In this document: in pieces, positions 15,658 to 22,444 of the stretch | Position numbering within the stretch: position 1 is the first letter of the stretch | Layout of the letters: each line of letters opens with the position of its first letter | IMG/VR virus record: IMGVR_UViG_3300030450_001402 | Coordinates: 21,879-46,790 of that record | Length of the DNA stretch: 24,912 nucleotides | Direction: 5' to 3' (one strand) | DNA from: a virus | Translations under genes and position numbers: made by a program | The notes under the pieces: generated by a model | Told to the model about the DNA's origin: nothing | The model's database searches: none | What the model saw: the letters and a program-made list of their open reading frames with translations, nothing else

Positions 15658-16611
15658 TTAATTACCCCAAAAGCCTGCCTTGTCACCCATTGCATAATAA
15701 GTTGGGACAGAACCGGCAATACTTGTAAGAGTAGTTCCCCATGCTCGACCTGCTGCTGCACTTGGATCTGCTGTTGCTCCTAATACTGGAGCTGGTCCAA
15801 AGTCATATTCTTCTAATGCTCGTGGCATAATCCAATCAGTTAATGGGGTTGCTATTGGTTCAATGACTTCAGGTAATATACCTGGATCTAACATTTTAGC
15901 AGCATAAGCAGCTAAATCTGCAGTTTCTTTATCTCGTTTGATTTCATTTATAACAGCACGTGAAGTTCGACCAGCACTTTGTAATGTATCATTCAGTGCT
16001 CTTATACGTTTACCTGCTTTATTCCAAACTGAATAGACAGCTTTATCTGTAGTTAATCCACTCAAACCTCTAGATCGAATCTCACCTTCATCCATAAGAG
16101 CTTTTAATCTTAATTCTTCATCATCAATTCTAGATTCAATTTGAGTTTCTTCTAATCTAATTGATTCATCATGGATACCTGCTCGTTCAGCTAAAGAGTT
16201 ATAATAAAGCTGTGCATTATAAACTTCATCTGATCTTTCATATTGTGCATCTAAAGATGTTTGTTCACGATCACGTATCTGTATATCATATGCATATCGT
16301 TGAGCACTTAAAGCATCTTTATGTTGTGCTAATTTACCTTCATTGGCTGCTTTTTGGATAAGTTCTTCAATAGCAAAATCTCTATCTGCTACAAGTCTTT
16401 CTTTTCTAGCTTGCCAAGCAGCGGTATCATAATAGTATTGTCTTTCTGAAGCATCGTTTGTTGCTTCTGCTTGAGCTCTAGCAGCTGATGCAGATCTTTG
16501 ACCACCATCAATAGCACCTCCGATACCTGCACCAATACTTGCTGCTGCCAGTGCACCTGTACCAAATCCTGTTGTTGCAGCTCCTAGTAAAGCACCTAAC
16601 GCCATAAACAT
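15658..16611 (-). CDS. 14: Internal core / virion protein, T7 gp14-like
   Basis: A 317-aa protein (T7 gp14 is 196 aa) in the gp14 position between gp12 and gp15. The first about 40 residues are Gly/Ala-rich and hydrophobic (ALGALLGAATTGFGTGALAA, ASIGAGIGGAID), fitting insertion into the outer membrane when ejected. Then comes a long, charged, probably coiled-coil region (ASERQYYYDTAAWQARKERL, and EERLE-like heptads through residue 220). The C-terminal 90 residues are more Pro/Gly-rich and end AGFWGN. A perfect AGGAGG inside the end of gp12 lies 9 nt before the first ATG, which decides the start at MFMALG over the internal Met at residue 3. Extra length compared with T7 is normal in cyanopodoviruses as far as I recall. 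Confidence 0.9.
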   Translation of the reverse strand: MFMALGALLGAATTGFGTGALAAASIGAGIGGAIDGGQRSASAARAQAEATNDASERQYYYDTAAWQARKERLVADRDFAIEELIQKAANEGKLAQHKDALSAQRYAYDIQIRDREQTSLDAQYERSDEVYNAQLYYNSLAERAGIHDESIRLEETQIESRIDDEELRLKALMDEGEIRSRGLSGLTTDKAVYSVWNKAGKRIRALNDTLQSAGRTSRAVINEIKRDKETADLAAYAAKMLDPGILPEVIEPIATPLTDWIMPRALEEYDFGPAPVLGATADPSAAAGRAWGTTLTSIAGSVPTYYAMGDKAGFWGN

Positions 16612-16614
16612 AAG

Positions 16615-19600
16615 TTACTTCCTCCTATAAAATCTTGGCGAATAATTTCCTTCCCACATCATTGAGTTTAATGCCACGGGAAAGGGTGTATCATTAAATA
16701 TTCTTAATTCAAAATTATCTGATCTTTGATGTATTGGTATGCTAAATATTGATTGTTCTGATAATGTAACATCATTAGCTAAATAAGTATCAGCCATTGG
16801 TGTTGGATTTAAATCATACCATTCATTTAGATAGATAAGAATATCATCTGCACTATAGATTTTAATTTCAGTACTATTAGTTGGATTAGTTGGTGCTCCA
16901 TTTCCATCAATAAATATGATAGATTTCTCACCAGTAAACTGGAAATCAGTACCTTCAGTTTGTAGTACTCCTGCTTTCTTAACTTTAATTAAGCTTAAGT
17001 TATCCCTATCGAAAGTCCAAGTAAAGGTTGAGGTAGAACCATTAGCTGTAAATGTTTGGCTAGGAATAGAATTAAGTCTTATAGTTGTATCATTAACAAA
17101 AGTAAAGGATGTGCTTTCAAAGTTATTAATCTTTAGTTTTATTTGGTCTCTATCTACATATGCTATATCATCTTCTATCCAAGAGAAATCTGTTGTAGAA
17201 TCATCTCCAGTATATATCTTTTTACCTTGTCTTATACCAGTAGATTTCAGTTTAAATCCTAAGACACCTGAAAGACCAACAGCAAACTTCATTCTAGCTA
17301 TTGTTAATCTAGCAGAATAATCAGATTGCGTCATATCTTCATCTAATTTATAATAAGTTTTAGGTAAACTAATATCATAATCATATTTATATCCAATTAT
17401 AATATCACTAGCTACACTAGTCAAATCTTTTCTTGGAACCTTAAAGTAAGTACCCAATCCATCAGAGGCTCTATCAGGAGTAATTGTAAAACCTGATTCA
17501 ACTAACTGACCAGTAGTAGCAGAACCTTTAATAATAAGAACTGGTGTTAAAGATGTATCATCATTATACTTTAAGTAACATTTAGTACCATCATAGACAG
17601 AAGCTGTAGCCGTAGCTCCAGATCCTCCTCCACCTGTAAATGACACTACAGCACCGTTAGTATAACCTGTACCACCATTAGCTAAGGTGATGCTTGTTAC
17701 AGCTCCTCCTGTAAGCGTAGCAGTAGCTGACGCACTTGATCCTGGTGTACCTGCTGCTGGACCTGTAGTACCAGCTATAACAACTGTAGGTGGTGATGAA
17801 TAACCACTACCTCCAGCAGTGATTGTTATTGATTCTATACTTTTATACGGAGAACTATCCGCTGCAGCATATAAATCTATACATGGATTAATCTTCTGAC
17901 CTTTATTACTTACAATTATAGCATCATCTGGACTCTGACTTAAACTTGCTTTACTAAATGTAAACTGACTACCTTGCTTAGTAACCACTAGCATGTCATC
18001 TTCATCAACAGCTATTGATTGAACAGTACCACAAACTTGCCAATTAAACCAAGCTTCCATTAAATTCTTATCTCCATCACTATAAGTTCTGAAGAAATAA
18101 ATATAACGTGAAGCTTGATCTGACATTGCTATGAATTCATTTTCTGCACTAGCAATTAATGTATCTATTGTAGATGGAACCCATTCATTTACTATTCTTC
18201 CAACGTCTAAAACTTGTGGATTTTCATCTTGACCACGAGTTTGCATTGCAAAAACTCTAGTATAACTTGGTGTTTTACTTAGAAAATTCAGATGTGTTCC
18301 TGTATCTACTGGGTTGACATTAGTATCTATTTCATAATTAGAAATTGATCTGATAGTAGTAGTTGATGGTGTCAACACTCCACTTTCAGATGTCATTATA
18401 AATTGTTGAGTTTTAGAGAATAAAACTAAACCTTGTGTAGTTGGTATAGCAGCAGTTAAATCAACTGGTCTAATAGTTGATGCTTTTAAATCAATTGGAT
18501 CAGAATCTGATACTTGTTGTGCAGAGTCATGAAAGAAATTAAACTTTTCACCTGCTTGACTTAATGTAACATTATCATTTGATAAGAATCCTAATCGTCT
18601 ATTATCATATACAGAAGATTGAATCTTATTACCTATAAAACTAGGTTGAGGATTAGTTACATCATCACCTACTAACCTATTAGTCCAAGTAACTTTTCTA
18701 AATGTAAATGCATTAGTACCTGTTAATACTAATTCATGAGGCATAGTAGTATCATCAACACCTACAGAAACGGAAGGATCTATAGTTTCAGCCCAGTGAC
18801 CTACTCCTGATGTACCATTATCTGCTACAAATTTACGCCAATAATCATCATATACTATGTTAGCAGTATTCATTACCTTAACAGTATGCCCATTAAAGGA
18901 CTCCATAGGTAATTCAGCACTACTTGCTACTTGATCTTGAAAAACTCTAATAGAAGCTCCATCTTCACCACCTGTAGCTGTTATAGTAAATGCCGCTGTA
19001 TTAGATAATTGTAGTGTAGTTTTATAAACTGTTGTTGTTAAATTAGCTATACTTAATGCATCAATAGCTGTCTTTAAATCCCCTAATACATCACTATATT
19101 TATCAGTACCATTAGAAGTATGATTAACAGTTTGTCCTGCAACAACTACAGTATATGCAGTACTAATAGAAGTACCACTTAATACTAAAGTAGCTTGTTT
19201 TTTAGCTGTAAAAGAAGGTGCTGATTGTACAGCAGTTGTTATTAAATTGTTCGATATTATAGATGTATCTTGTAAATTCAATACATGGTAATTATCTCTA
19301 GCTCCTGTAAGGTAAGCTTGAGCACCACTACCATATGTCATACTACATGCAGCTCCTGTTGTGGCATTCCATACAGCTACAGTACCATTACCACTACTTG
19401 GTTTAGGTGTAATACATCCTATAAATTTATCTGTTCCTCTAGATATATAAAACCATTTAGAGGAATCGTATGTCGTACCAGTACCTAAGTTAGAAATCCA
19501 CTTTAAGCCTGGTCTTTTAGTTAAACCAAACGTAGGGTCAGGATAACCATTAAGACATTCACGGACTTGCCCTGGTCTTTTCTTATCATCAGATTGTCTA

Positions 19601-19647
19601 GATACTCCACCGAGATAATTATCTACTCGTTGAGTTACTGTTGTCAT
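16615..19647 (-). CDS. 12: Tail tubular protein B (nozzle), T7 gp12-like
   Basis: A 1010-aa protein (T7 gp12 is 794 aa). Near the start, YLGGVSRQSDDKKRPGQ then GLTKRPG is the family signature, and the C-terminus ends with NYSPRFYRRK. It forms the distal tail nozzle. Two regions look added: residues about 606-686 contain GGSGYSSPPTVVIAGTTG and NGGTGYTNGAVVSFTGGGG, a Gly-rich repeat module common in other cyanophage structural proteins; residues about 810-920 contain two fibre-type units, YTGDDSTTDFSW...IRLNSIP and FTANGSTSTFTWTF...IIFIDGNGAP, which resemble the first 55 residues of gp17. It overlaps tail tubular A by TAATG. Confidence 0.95.
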   Translation of the reverse strand: MTTVTQRVDNYLGGVSRQSDDKKRPGQVRECLNGYPDPTFGLTKRPGLKWISNLGTGTTYDSSKWFYISRGTDKFIGCITPKPSSGNGTVAVWNATTGAACSMTYGSGAQAYLTGARDNYHVLNLQDTSIISNNLITTAVQSAPSFTAKKQATLVLSGTSISTAYTVVVAGQTVNHTSNGTDKYSDVLGDLKTAIDALSIANLTTTVYKTTLQLSNTAAFTITATGGEDGASIRVFQDQVASSAELPMESFNGHTVKVMNTANIVYDDYWRKFVADNGTSGVGHWAETIDPSVSVGVDDTTMPHELVLTGTNAFTFRKVTWTNRLVGDDVTNPQPSFIGNKIQSSVYDNRRLGFLSNDNVTLSQAGEKFNFFHDSAQQVSDSDPIDLKASTIRPVDLTAAIPTTQGLVLFSKTQQFIMTSESGVLTPSTTTIRSISNYEIDTNVNPVDTGTHLNFLSKTPSYTRVFAMQTRGQDENPQVLDVGRIVNEWVPSTIDTLIASAENEFIAMSDQASRYIYFFRTYSDGDKNLMEAWFNWQVCGTVQSIAVDEDDMLVVTKQGSQFTFSKASLSQSPDDAIIVSNKGQKINPCIDLYAAADSSPYKSIESITITAGGSGYSSPPTVVIAGTTGPAAGTPGSSASATATLTGGAVTSITLANGGTGYTNGAVVSFTGGGGSGATATASVYDGTKCYLKYNDDTSLTPVLIIKGSATTGQLVESGFTITPDRASDGLGTYFKVPRKDLTSVASDIIIGYKYDYDISLPKTYYKLDEDMTQSDYSARLTIARMKFAVGLSGVLGFKLKSTGIRQGKKIYTGDDSTTDFSWIEDDIAYVDRDQIKLKINNFESTSFTFVNDTTIRLNSIPSQTFTANGSTSTFTWTFDRDNLSLIKVKKAGVLQTEGTDFQFTGEKSIIFIDGNGAPTNPTNSTEIKIYSADDILIYLNEWYDLNPTPMADTYLANDVTLSEQSIFSIPIHQRSDNFELRIFNDTPFPVALNSMMWEGNYSPRFYRRK

Positions 19648-20282
19648 TATCGTGCTAAGGCTTGGAATGGTTTGTAACTATTATAGAAGTTAGTTCTATC
19701 TTGTGGGTGTCCGAAGAAAGTATATTGACCTTGTTGTGTTTCATATTCTAATGCAGTAGATCTAGCAAAAGCTTCTTGTTGTTGTAGCATTTGATATTGA
19801 GTTTCATCTCCTACAATTCTACTAGATGTTATAGTAGCAGCTCTAGCAGTTATGAATTGTTGTATAGGTTCAGGTATATCTACCCAATCAAATTCCCATA
19901 TAACATCACATTCTACTGTAGTATGATCTGGCCAAGTATATCTATGGTGTTGTCTATCGTATAATTTTCCGCTTCTTCTTACGGCATCAAAATCTACGTT
20001 AGCACCATTCTCTGTTAATTTTATTTGTATTATATTATTTGGTATTGCTATCTCATTCAATGTAGATTCATCAGCTGATGGTGTAAACTCATAGTGATAT
20101 TCTCTATTGAAAGTCCAGCCTTCAGCCTGTACTTCCCTTGACACCTGTAATAGTGTATCGTAAGCAATCGCAACGTCTGGGTTGGTTTGATCTAGAGTGG
20201 TTACAGGAGCCTGACCACATGACGTTAGTATTTGATTTATGGCTGGTAATTCTTGAGTAGCGTTAGTGGTTGGAAAAGGCAT
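19647..20282 (-). CDS. 11: Tail tubular protein A (adaptor/gatekeeper), T7 gp11-like
   Basis: A 211-aa protein, close to T7 gp11 (196 aa). Family-typical features are LPAINQILTSCGQAPVTTLD near residue 13, the helix AYDTLLQVSREVQAEGWTFN, and the C-terminal block FITARAATITSSRIVGDE followed by a Gln-rich helix. It joins the portal to the nozzle. The gene is the first after the terminator behind the capsid gene, about 70 nt from the capsid stop, and overlaps gp12 by one base (TAATG). No Shine-Dalgarno is visible in the AT-rich leader. Confidence 0.95.
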   Translation of the reverse strand: MPFPTTNATQELPAINQILTSCGQAPVTTLDQTNPDVAIAYDTLLQVSREVQAEGWTFNREYHYEFTPSADESTLNEIAIPNNIIQIKLTENGANVDFDAVRRSGKLYDRQHHRYTWPDHTTVECDVIWEFDWVDIPEPIQQFITARAATITSSRIVGDETQYQMLQQQEAFARSTALEYETQQGQYTFFGHPQDRTNFYNSYKPFQALAR

Positions 20283-20302
20283 AAGTATAAATATTTGTAA
20301 TT

Positions 20303-20328
20303 AAAAAAAAGGGAGCCCGAAGACTCCC
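20303..20328 (-). terminator. Intrinsic terminator after the capsid gene (T-phi-like)
   Basis: On the minus strand a 7-bp stem GGGAGTC / GGCTCCC encloses a TTCG tetraloop and is followed by eight T. One pair is a G-U wobble that exists only in the minus-strand RNA (it would be a C-A mismatch in the plus strand), which fixes the direction. It sits between the major capsid and tail tubular A genes, the same place as T-phi in T7. Confidence 0.92.
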
Positions 20329-20352
20329 CATATATTGGTTAAAAGTTTAAGC

Positions 20353-21504
20353 TTAACCGAATGCAGCTGGCTTAGTTGCTGTTCCAGCGAACAGTTCAAC
20401 AGCAGCGGCTGGGTTAAGATAGTCTGCACCCATAGCAAGACGTCCGAGGATAACATCACCTTGGTAGATGACTGATACATCCCCTGAAGTTACTTGCACT
20501 TGAGGACCAAGAGCTTCGACAACCCCTGCGGCTTCTTTCTGGAAGATGAGGCCACAAGAATTAGCAAACTTAGCAGCTTGACCATAATCATTTTCAGTAA
20601 CGTTATGCTCATCTGCCATTGCATCGCCAACGAAAGATCCAGAATTACCTGGGTCAGCTACGTTAGCATCTGTTGTTCCAGCAGTTGTACCATAGATAGT
20701 ACCATACTTTCCGAAGAAAGGAATGTTCATTGACTTGTAGATCTTGATACCTGCAATTTCAATGATTCCATTACCCTTCTGTAGAGAGTCACCCTGCTCA
20801 TCACGATTCACTAATCCATTAGAGCCTACGGCTTGAATTAGTTCATAGTATTGACGTGGGTTAAGTACACCTACACGACCTTCAGAACTTACTCCCTTCT
20901 CATCTAGTGCAGCTGCGGCATCATAGAAAGCATTGATCAATGAAGCTGAGTTATAAGCATCAGAGAGTTGAGCATTAGTTCCAACACGGATCTGTGTACC
21001 GCCTGGTTCTACATAGTTAGCTTTGGTGATAGGAGATGCTTTACGAGCAGCCTTAGAGATTGCACGGAAGATCTTCTTATCATAATTTTCTGCAAGAGCA
21101 TATCCAATCTTTTTAGATATCTCTCCACGTAGGTCATAATGCGCCAGAGTTTCATCTAATTCATAAACGAATGCACTGGAGATGAGAAGGTCATCACAAG
21201 TGATTGTCTTCTCTGCGACTGGAGGTGCGCTATCACTATTACCTAGTATACTGTTACCTGGTGTATGATATTCAGCAGTTGTGCGACCTGTATAAATGAA
21301 CTGTAAAGACTTACCGTTCTTTAAGGTACGCTTCATAACTAGATCCCTAGCAATTGTATTGCGCTGGAATCCTTTGAACATCTCACCCGAAAACAGCTTG
21401 AGGTACAGGGCTCTACGGTTAGCGGTAGTTGCTATAACACCGTTATCAGCACCTGGACCTGTTAACAGGGCTGTGTTAGAGCCACTGGTAGTTTGATGTG
21501 CCAT
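20353..21504 (-). CDS. 10: Major capsid protein, T7 gp10-like
   Basis: A 383-aa protein (T7 gp10A is 345 aa) with the family start MAHQTTSGSNTALLTGPGAD and the block NRRALYLKLFSGEMFKGFQR at residues 29-48. It also has KRTLKNGKSLQFIYTGRTTA and a C-terminal QVTSGDVSVIYQGDVILGRL. The HK97-type fold is known for the family. It lies behind a 233-nt gene-free leader with hairpins and before a strong terminator, so it may be a separately tuned transcript. Base composition is clearly more GC-rich than gp15 and gp16, as expected for a highly expressed gene. No Shine-Dalgarno precedes the ATG; the leader there is almost pure A/T. No T7-like 10B frameshift extension is apparent. Confidence 0.97.
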   Translation of the reverse strand: MAHQTTSGSNTALLTGPGADNGVIATTANRRALYLKLFSGEMFKGFQRNTIARDLVMKRTLKNGKSLQFIYTGRTTAEYHTPGNSILGNSDSAPPVAEKTITCDDLLISSAFVYELDETLAHYDLRGEISKKIGYALAENYDKKIFRAISKAARKASPITKANYVEPGGTQIRVGTNAQLSDAYNSASLINAFYDAAAALDEKGVSSEGRVGVLNPRQYYELIQAVGSNGLVNRDEQGDSLQKGNGIIEIAGIKIYKSMNIPFFGKYGTIYGTTAGTTDANVADPGNSGSFVGDAMADEHNVTENDYGQAAKFANSCGLIFQKEAAGVVEALGPQVQVTSGDVSVIYQGDVILGRLAMGADYLNPAAAVELFAGTATKPAAFG

Positions 21505-21535
21505 TAATCTGGATAAAATTTAAAATATATACGTC

Positions 21536-21545
21536 TTCAGCTGAA
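21536..21545. promoter_or_regulatory. 10-bp palindrome in the capsid leader
   Basis: TTCAGCTGAA is a perfect inverted repeat 31 bp before the capsid ATG, next to a seven-T run on the plus strand. It could be a small protein-binding site or part of the leader fold. Nothing in the sequence decides this. Confidence 0.3.
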
Positions 21546-21577
21546 ATTTTTTTGATCATTTTTCGTGGTCTCTCCCA

Positions 21578-21589
21578 CCGTCTAGACGG
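21578..21589. promoter_or_regulatory. 12-bp perfect palindrome in the capsid leader
   Basis: CCGTCTAGACGG is a perfect inverted repeat in the gene-free stretch before the capsid gene, partly overlapping a second small stem GTGG/CCAC at 21565-21578. Such a GC-rich palindrome in an AT-rich leader is unlikely to be neutral, but whether it acts as DNA operator or RNA hairpin is unknown. Confidence 0.4.
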
Positions 21590-21625
21590 CTAAAGGTATC
21601 CTGCGTACAGGGCTAAAGCCAATTA

Positions 21626-21656
21626 GTCAGAAGTCCGACACTGAGGTGCTTCTGAC
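21626..21656 (-). promoter_or_regulatory. Strong stem-loop in the capsid leader
   Basis: GTCAGAAG and CTTCTGAC form a perfect 8-bp stem. Directly inside it, CAC/GTG adds three more pairs around a 4-nt loop, leaving a 5-nt bulge on one side. There is no T-run after it, so it does not look like a terminator. An RNA processing site or mRNA-stabilising hairpin ahead of the capsid message is plausible, like the RNase III sites of T7. Confidence 0.5.
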
Positions 21657-21658
21657 CG

Positions 21659-21688
21659 ATGATAGTTTACATGTAATGTTTCTATCAT
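21659..21688 (-). promoter_or_regulatory. Second stem-loop in the capsid leader
   Basis: ATGATAG and CTATCAT form a perfect 7-bp stem with a 16-nt loop that itself contains the palindrome TTACATGTAA (21667-21676). It is separated by only two bases from the hairpin at 21626-21656, so the leader carries stacked stems. Confidence 0.45.
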
Positions 21689-21692
21689 TACG

Positions 21693-21723
21693 AAAAAGGA
21701 TAGGAGTAAAAAGACCACTATCC
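21693..21723 (-). terminator. Possible weak terminator before the capsid leader
   Basis: On the minus strand, GGATAG...CTATCC pairs over 6 bp. One mismatch and a further 3 bp (with one G-U) follow around a CTTTTT loop, and five T come right after the stem. It starts 14 nt after the stop of the 50-aa acidic gene. It could end, or attenuate, transcripts coming from psbA, making capsid mRNA depend on a start inside the leader. The stem is AT-rich and the T-run short, so efficiency is doubtful. Confidence 0.5.
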
Positions 21724-21737
21724 ATAATTCATTGATT

Positions 21738-21890
21738 TTATTCACCCAAGAGGGCTTCTTCCAAGGAGTTATAATCTACCTCCTCGTCAACACCTGGAGG
21801 TTGTTGATCGCTAGGATTAGTATCAACTTTCTCAGGTTCAGGTGAAAAGGACGTGACCATTGCACGTCCATCTGTTGATTGGTGTGACAT
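21738..21890 (-). CDS. 50-aa acidic protein between the porin-like gene and the capsid leader
   Basis: Found by translating the stretch before the capsid leader. The ATG at 21890 shares one base with the stop of the porin-like gene (TAATG), which supports a real gene. The protein starts MSHQSTDGRAMVTSFSPEPE, is Pro/Asp/Glu-rich in the middle (NPSDQQPPGVDEEVD) and ends YNSLEEALLGE. It has no signal peptide or membrane segment and looks mostly disordered with a short C-terminal helix. I do not recognise it. Its place just before the capsid gene could suit a head or decoration helper, but that is a guess. Confidence 0.7.
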   Translation of the reverse strand: MSHQSTDGRAMVTSFSPEPEKVDTNPSDQQPPGVDEEVDYNSLEEALLGE

Positions 21891-22249
21891 TAGAATTTAA
21901 ACTTGGCACCTATTTTTGTACCATAAGCTGTATCATTAACTTCATCTGTAAGGAAAGAAACCTCACCGTAGATGTCTAACTTCTCAGAAGCAGCAATGGA
22001 TAAACCACCTTTGCCAGAGAAATCTGTGTTACCGTCAGCTCCATCAGGAGAAGTAAAAGCAGGACCACCTTGAATGTAATATCCAAGTGAACCTACATCG
22101 CCTTCATATCCAAGATGAAGATCAGTTGTTCTACCTGTAAAATTATTTCCTGTATAAGATCCGTTTGACTCAGCGTTGATATAGACGCCAGCCATTGCAG
22201 GAGTCGAAGCGAATGTAGTTGCCGCTAGGGCTAGTGCAATTTTTTTCAT
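21890..22249 (-). CDS. Small porin-like outer-membrane beta-barrel protein
   Basis: A 119-aa protein with a clear Sec signal peptide (MKKIALALAATTFASTPAMA, cleavage after residue 20) and a mature part of about 99 residues. The mature part has alternating strands: GVYINAESNGSYTG, TTDLHLGYEGDVGSLGYYIQ, LSIAASEKLDIYGEVSF and a final strand ending in Phe (GTKIGAKFKF), the usual sign recognised by the outer-membrane insertion machinery. I recall close relatives in marine cyanophages. At this length it can give only about eight strands, so a small OmpA/OmpW-like barrel or an oligomer is more likely than a full porin. It sits in the hli-psbA block, suggesting action on the infected cell more than in the virion. 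Confidence 0.8.
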   Translation of the reverse strand: MKKIALALAATTFASTPAMAGVYINAESNGSYTGNNFTGRTTDLHLGYEGDVGSLGYYIQGGPAFTSPDGADGNTDFSGKGGLSIAASEKLDIYGEVSFLTDEVNDTAYGTKIGAKFKF

Positions 22250-22258
22250 GTAATTAAT

Positions 22259-22309
22259 TTAAATGTTTTTTGTGTAAGTTACACCACGATACTTTAGTCT
22301 TACTGACAT
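22259..22309 (-). CDS. 16-aa micro-ORF with a YRG motif
   Basis: ATG at 22309 is preceded by GGAG at 7 nt spacing, the best ribosome binding site in this stretch. The peptide is MSVRLKYRGVTYTKNI. LKYRGVTY resembles the core of the cyanobacterial DUF4278 family (L.YRG..Y), known to me as short proteins in cyanobacteria and their phages. An in-frame upstream ATG at 22354 would give 31 aa (extra part MNPQHGTGLWYWRIT), but the ribosome binding site favours the shorter form. The role is unknown; the length makes it uncertain. Confidence 0.5.
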   Translation of the reverse strand: MSVRLKYRGVTYTKNI

Positions 22310-22355
22310 AGTAATTCTCCAGTACCACAACCCCGTTCCATGCTGTGGATTCATG

Positions 22356-22381
22356 CGTCCTTGTAAAAGGATGAACGGACG
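22356..22381 (-). promoter_or_regulatory. Structured spacer between the two micro-ORFs
   Basis: Several overlapping inverted repeats occur here: CGTCC/GGACG over 22356-22381, nested TCCTT/AAGGA (22358-22371) with a 4-nt loop, and a longer-range CCGTTC/GAACGG pairing (22333-22338 with 22373-22378) that competes with the first. Mutually exclusive stems suggest an mRNA element after psbA such as a stabiliser or processing site, but no T-run for termination follows. Confidence 0.4.
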
Positions 22382-22387
22382 TGATGT

Positions 22388-22444
22388 TTATTTTTTAGGA
22401 GGTCTTCCTTTTTTGGTACCGTAAGTACCTTTTCCTTTAGGCAT
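22388..22444 (-). CDS. 18-aa basic micro-ORF overlapping the end of psbA
   Basis: ATG at 22444 lies inside the last codons of psbA, giving an 8-nt overlap in another frame. The peptide is [18 protein letters not shown], extremely basic with GRPPKK reminiscent of an AT-hook core (GRP flanked by K). I recall near-identical MPKGKGTYG...GRPPKK reading frames in other cyanophage genomes, which would be strong evidence for a real gene, but I cannot verify that here. Possible nucleic-acid binding is inferred only from composition. Confidence 0.6.
   Translation of the reverse strand: MPKGKGTYGTKKGRPPKK

Larger units (their letters stand above)
21505..21737 (-). other. Gene-free leader of the capsid gene (233 nt)
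   Basis: No open frame of note on either strand. It carries four successive inverted-repeat structures and two palindromes, then an A/T-rich 50 nt up to the ATG. A late promoter for a phage single-subunit RNA polymerase would be expected here by analogy with T7 phi10, but I could not identify a repeated promoter motif within this window to support one. Confidence 0.6.

Noticed and set aside
20353-20420. T7-like 10A/10B frameshift at the end of the capsid gene
   Set aside because: No slippery run before the stop and no useful open -1 frame up to the terminator.
21505-21560. TATATATT-type -10 box before the capsid gene
   Set aside because: The stretch is A/T-rich throughout, and no convincing -35 lies 16-18 nt upstream, so a host-type promoter cannot be separated from chance.
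21600-21640. Phage single-subunit RNA polymerase promoter resembling that known from cyanophage Syn5
   Set aside because: Only loose similarity (ATTGG followed by CCC) without a second copy in the window; not enough to call.
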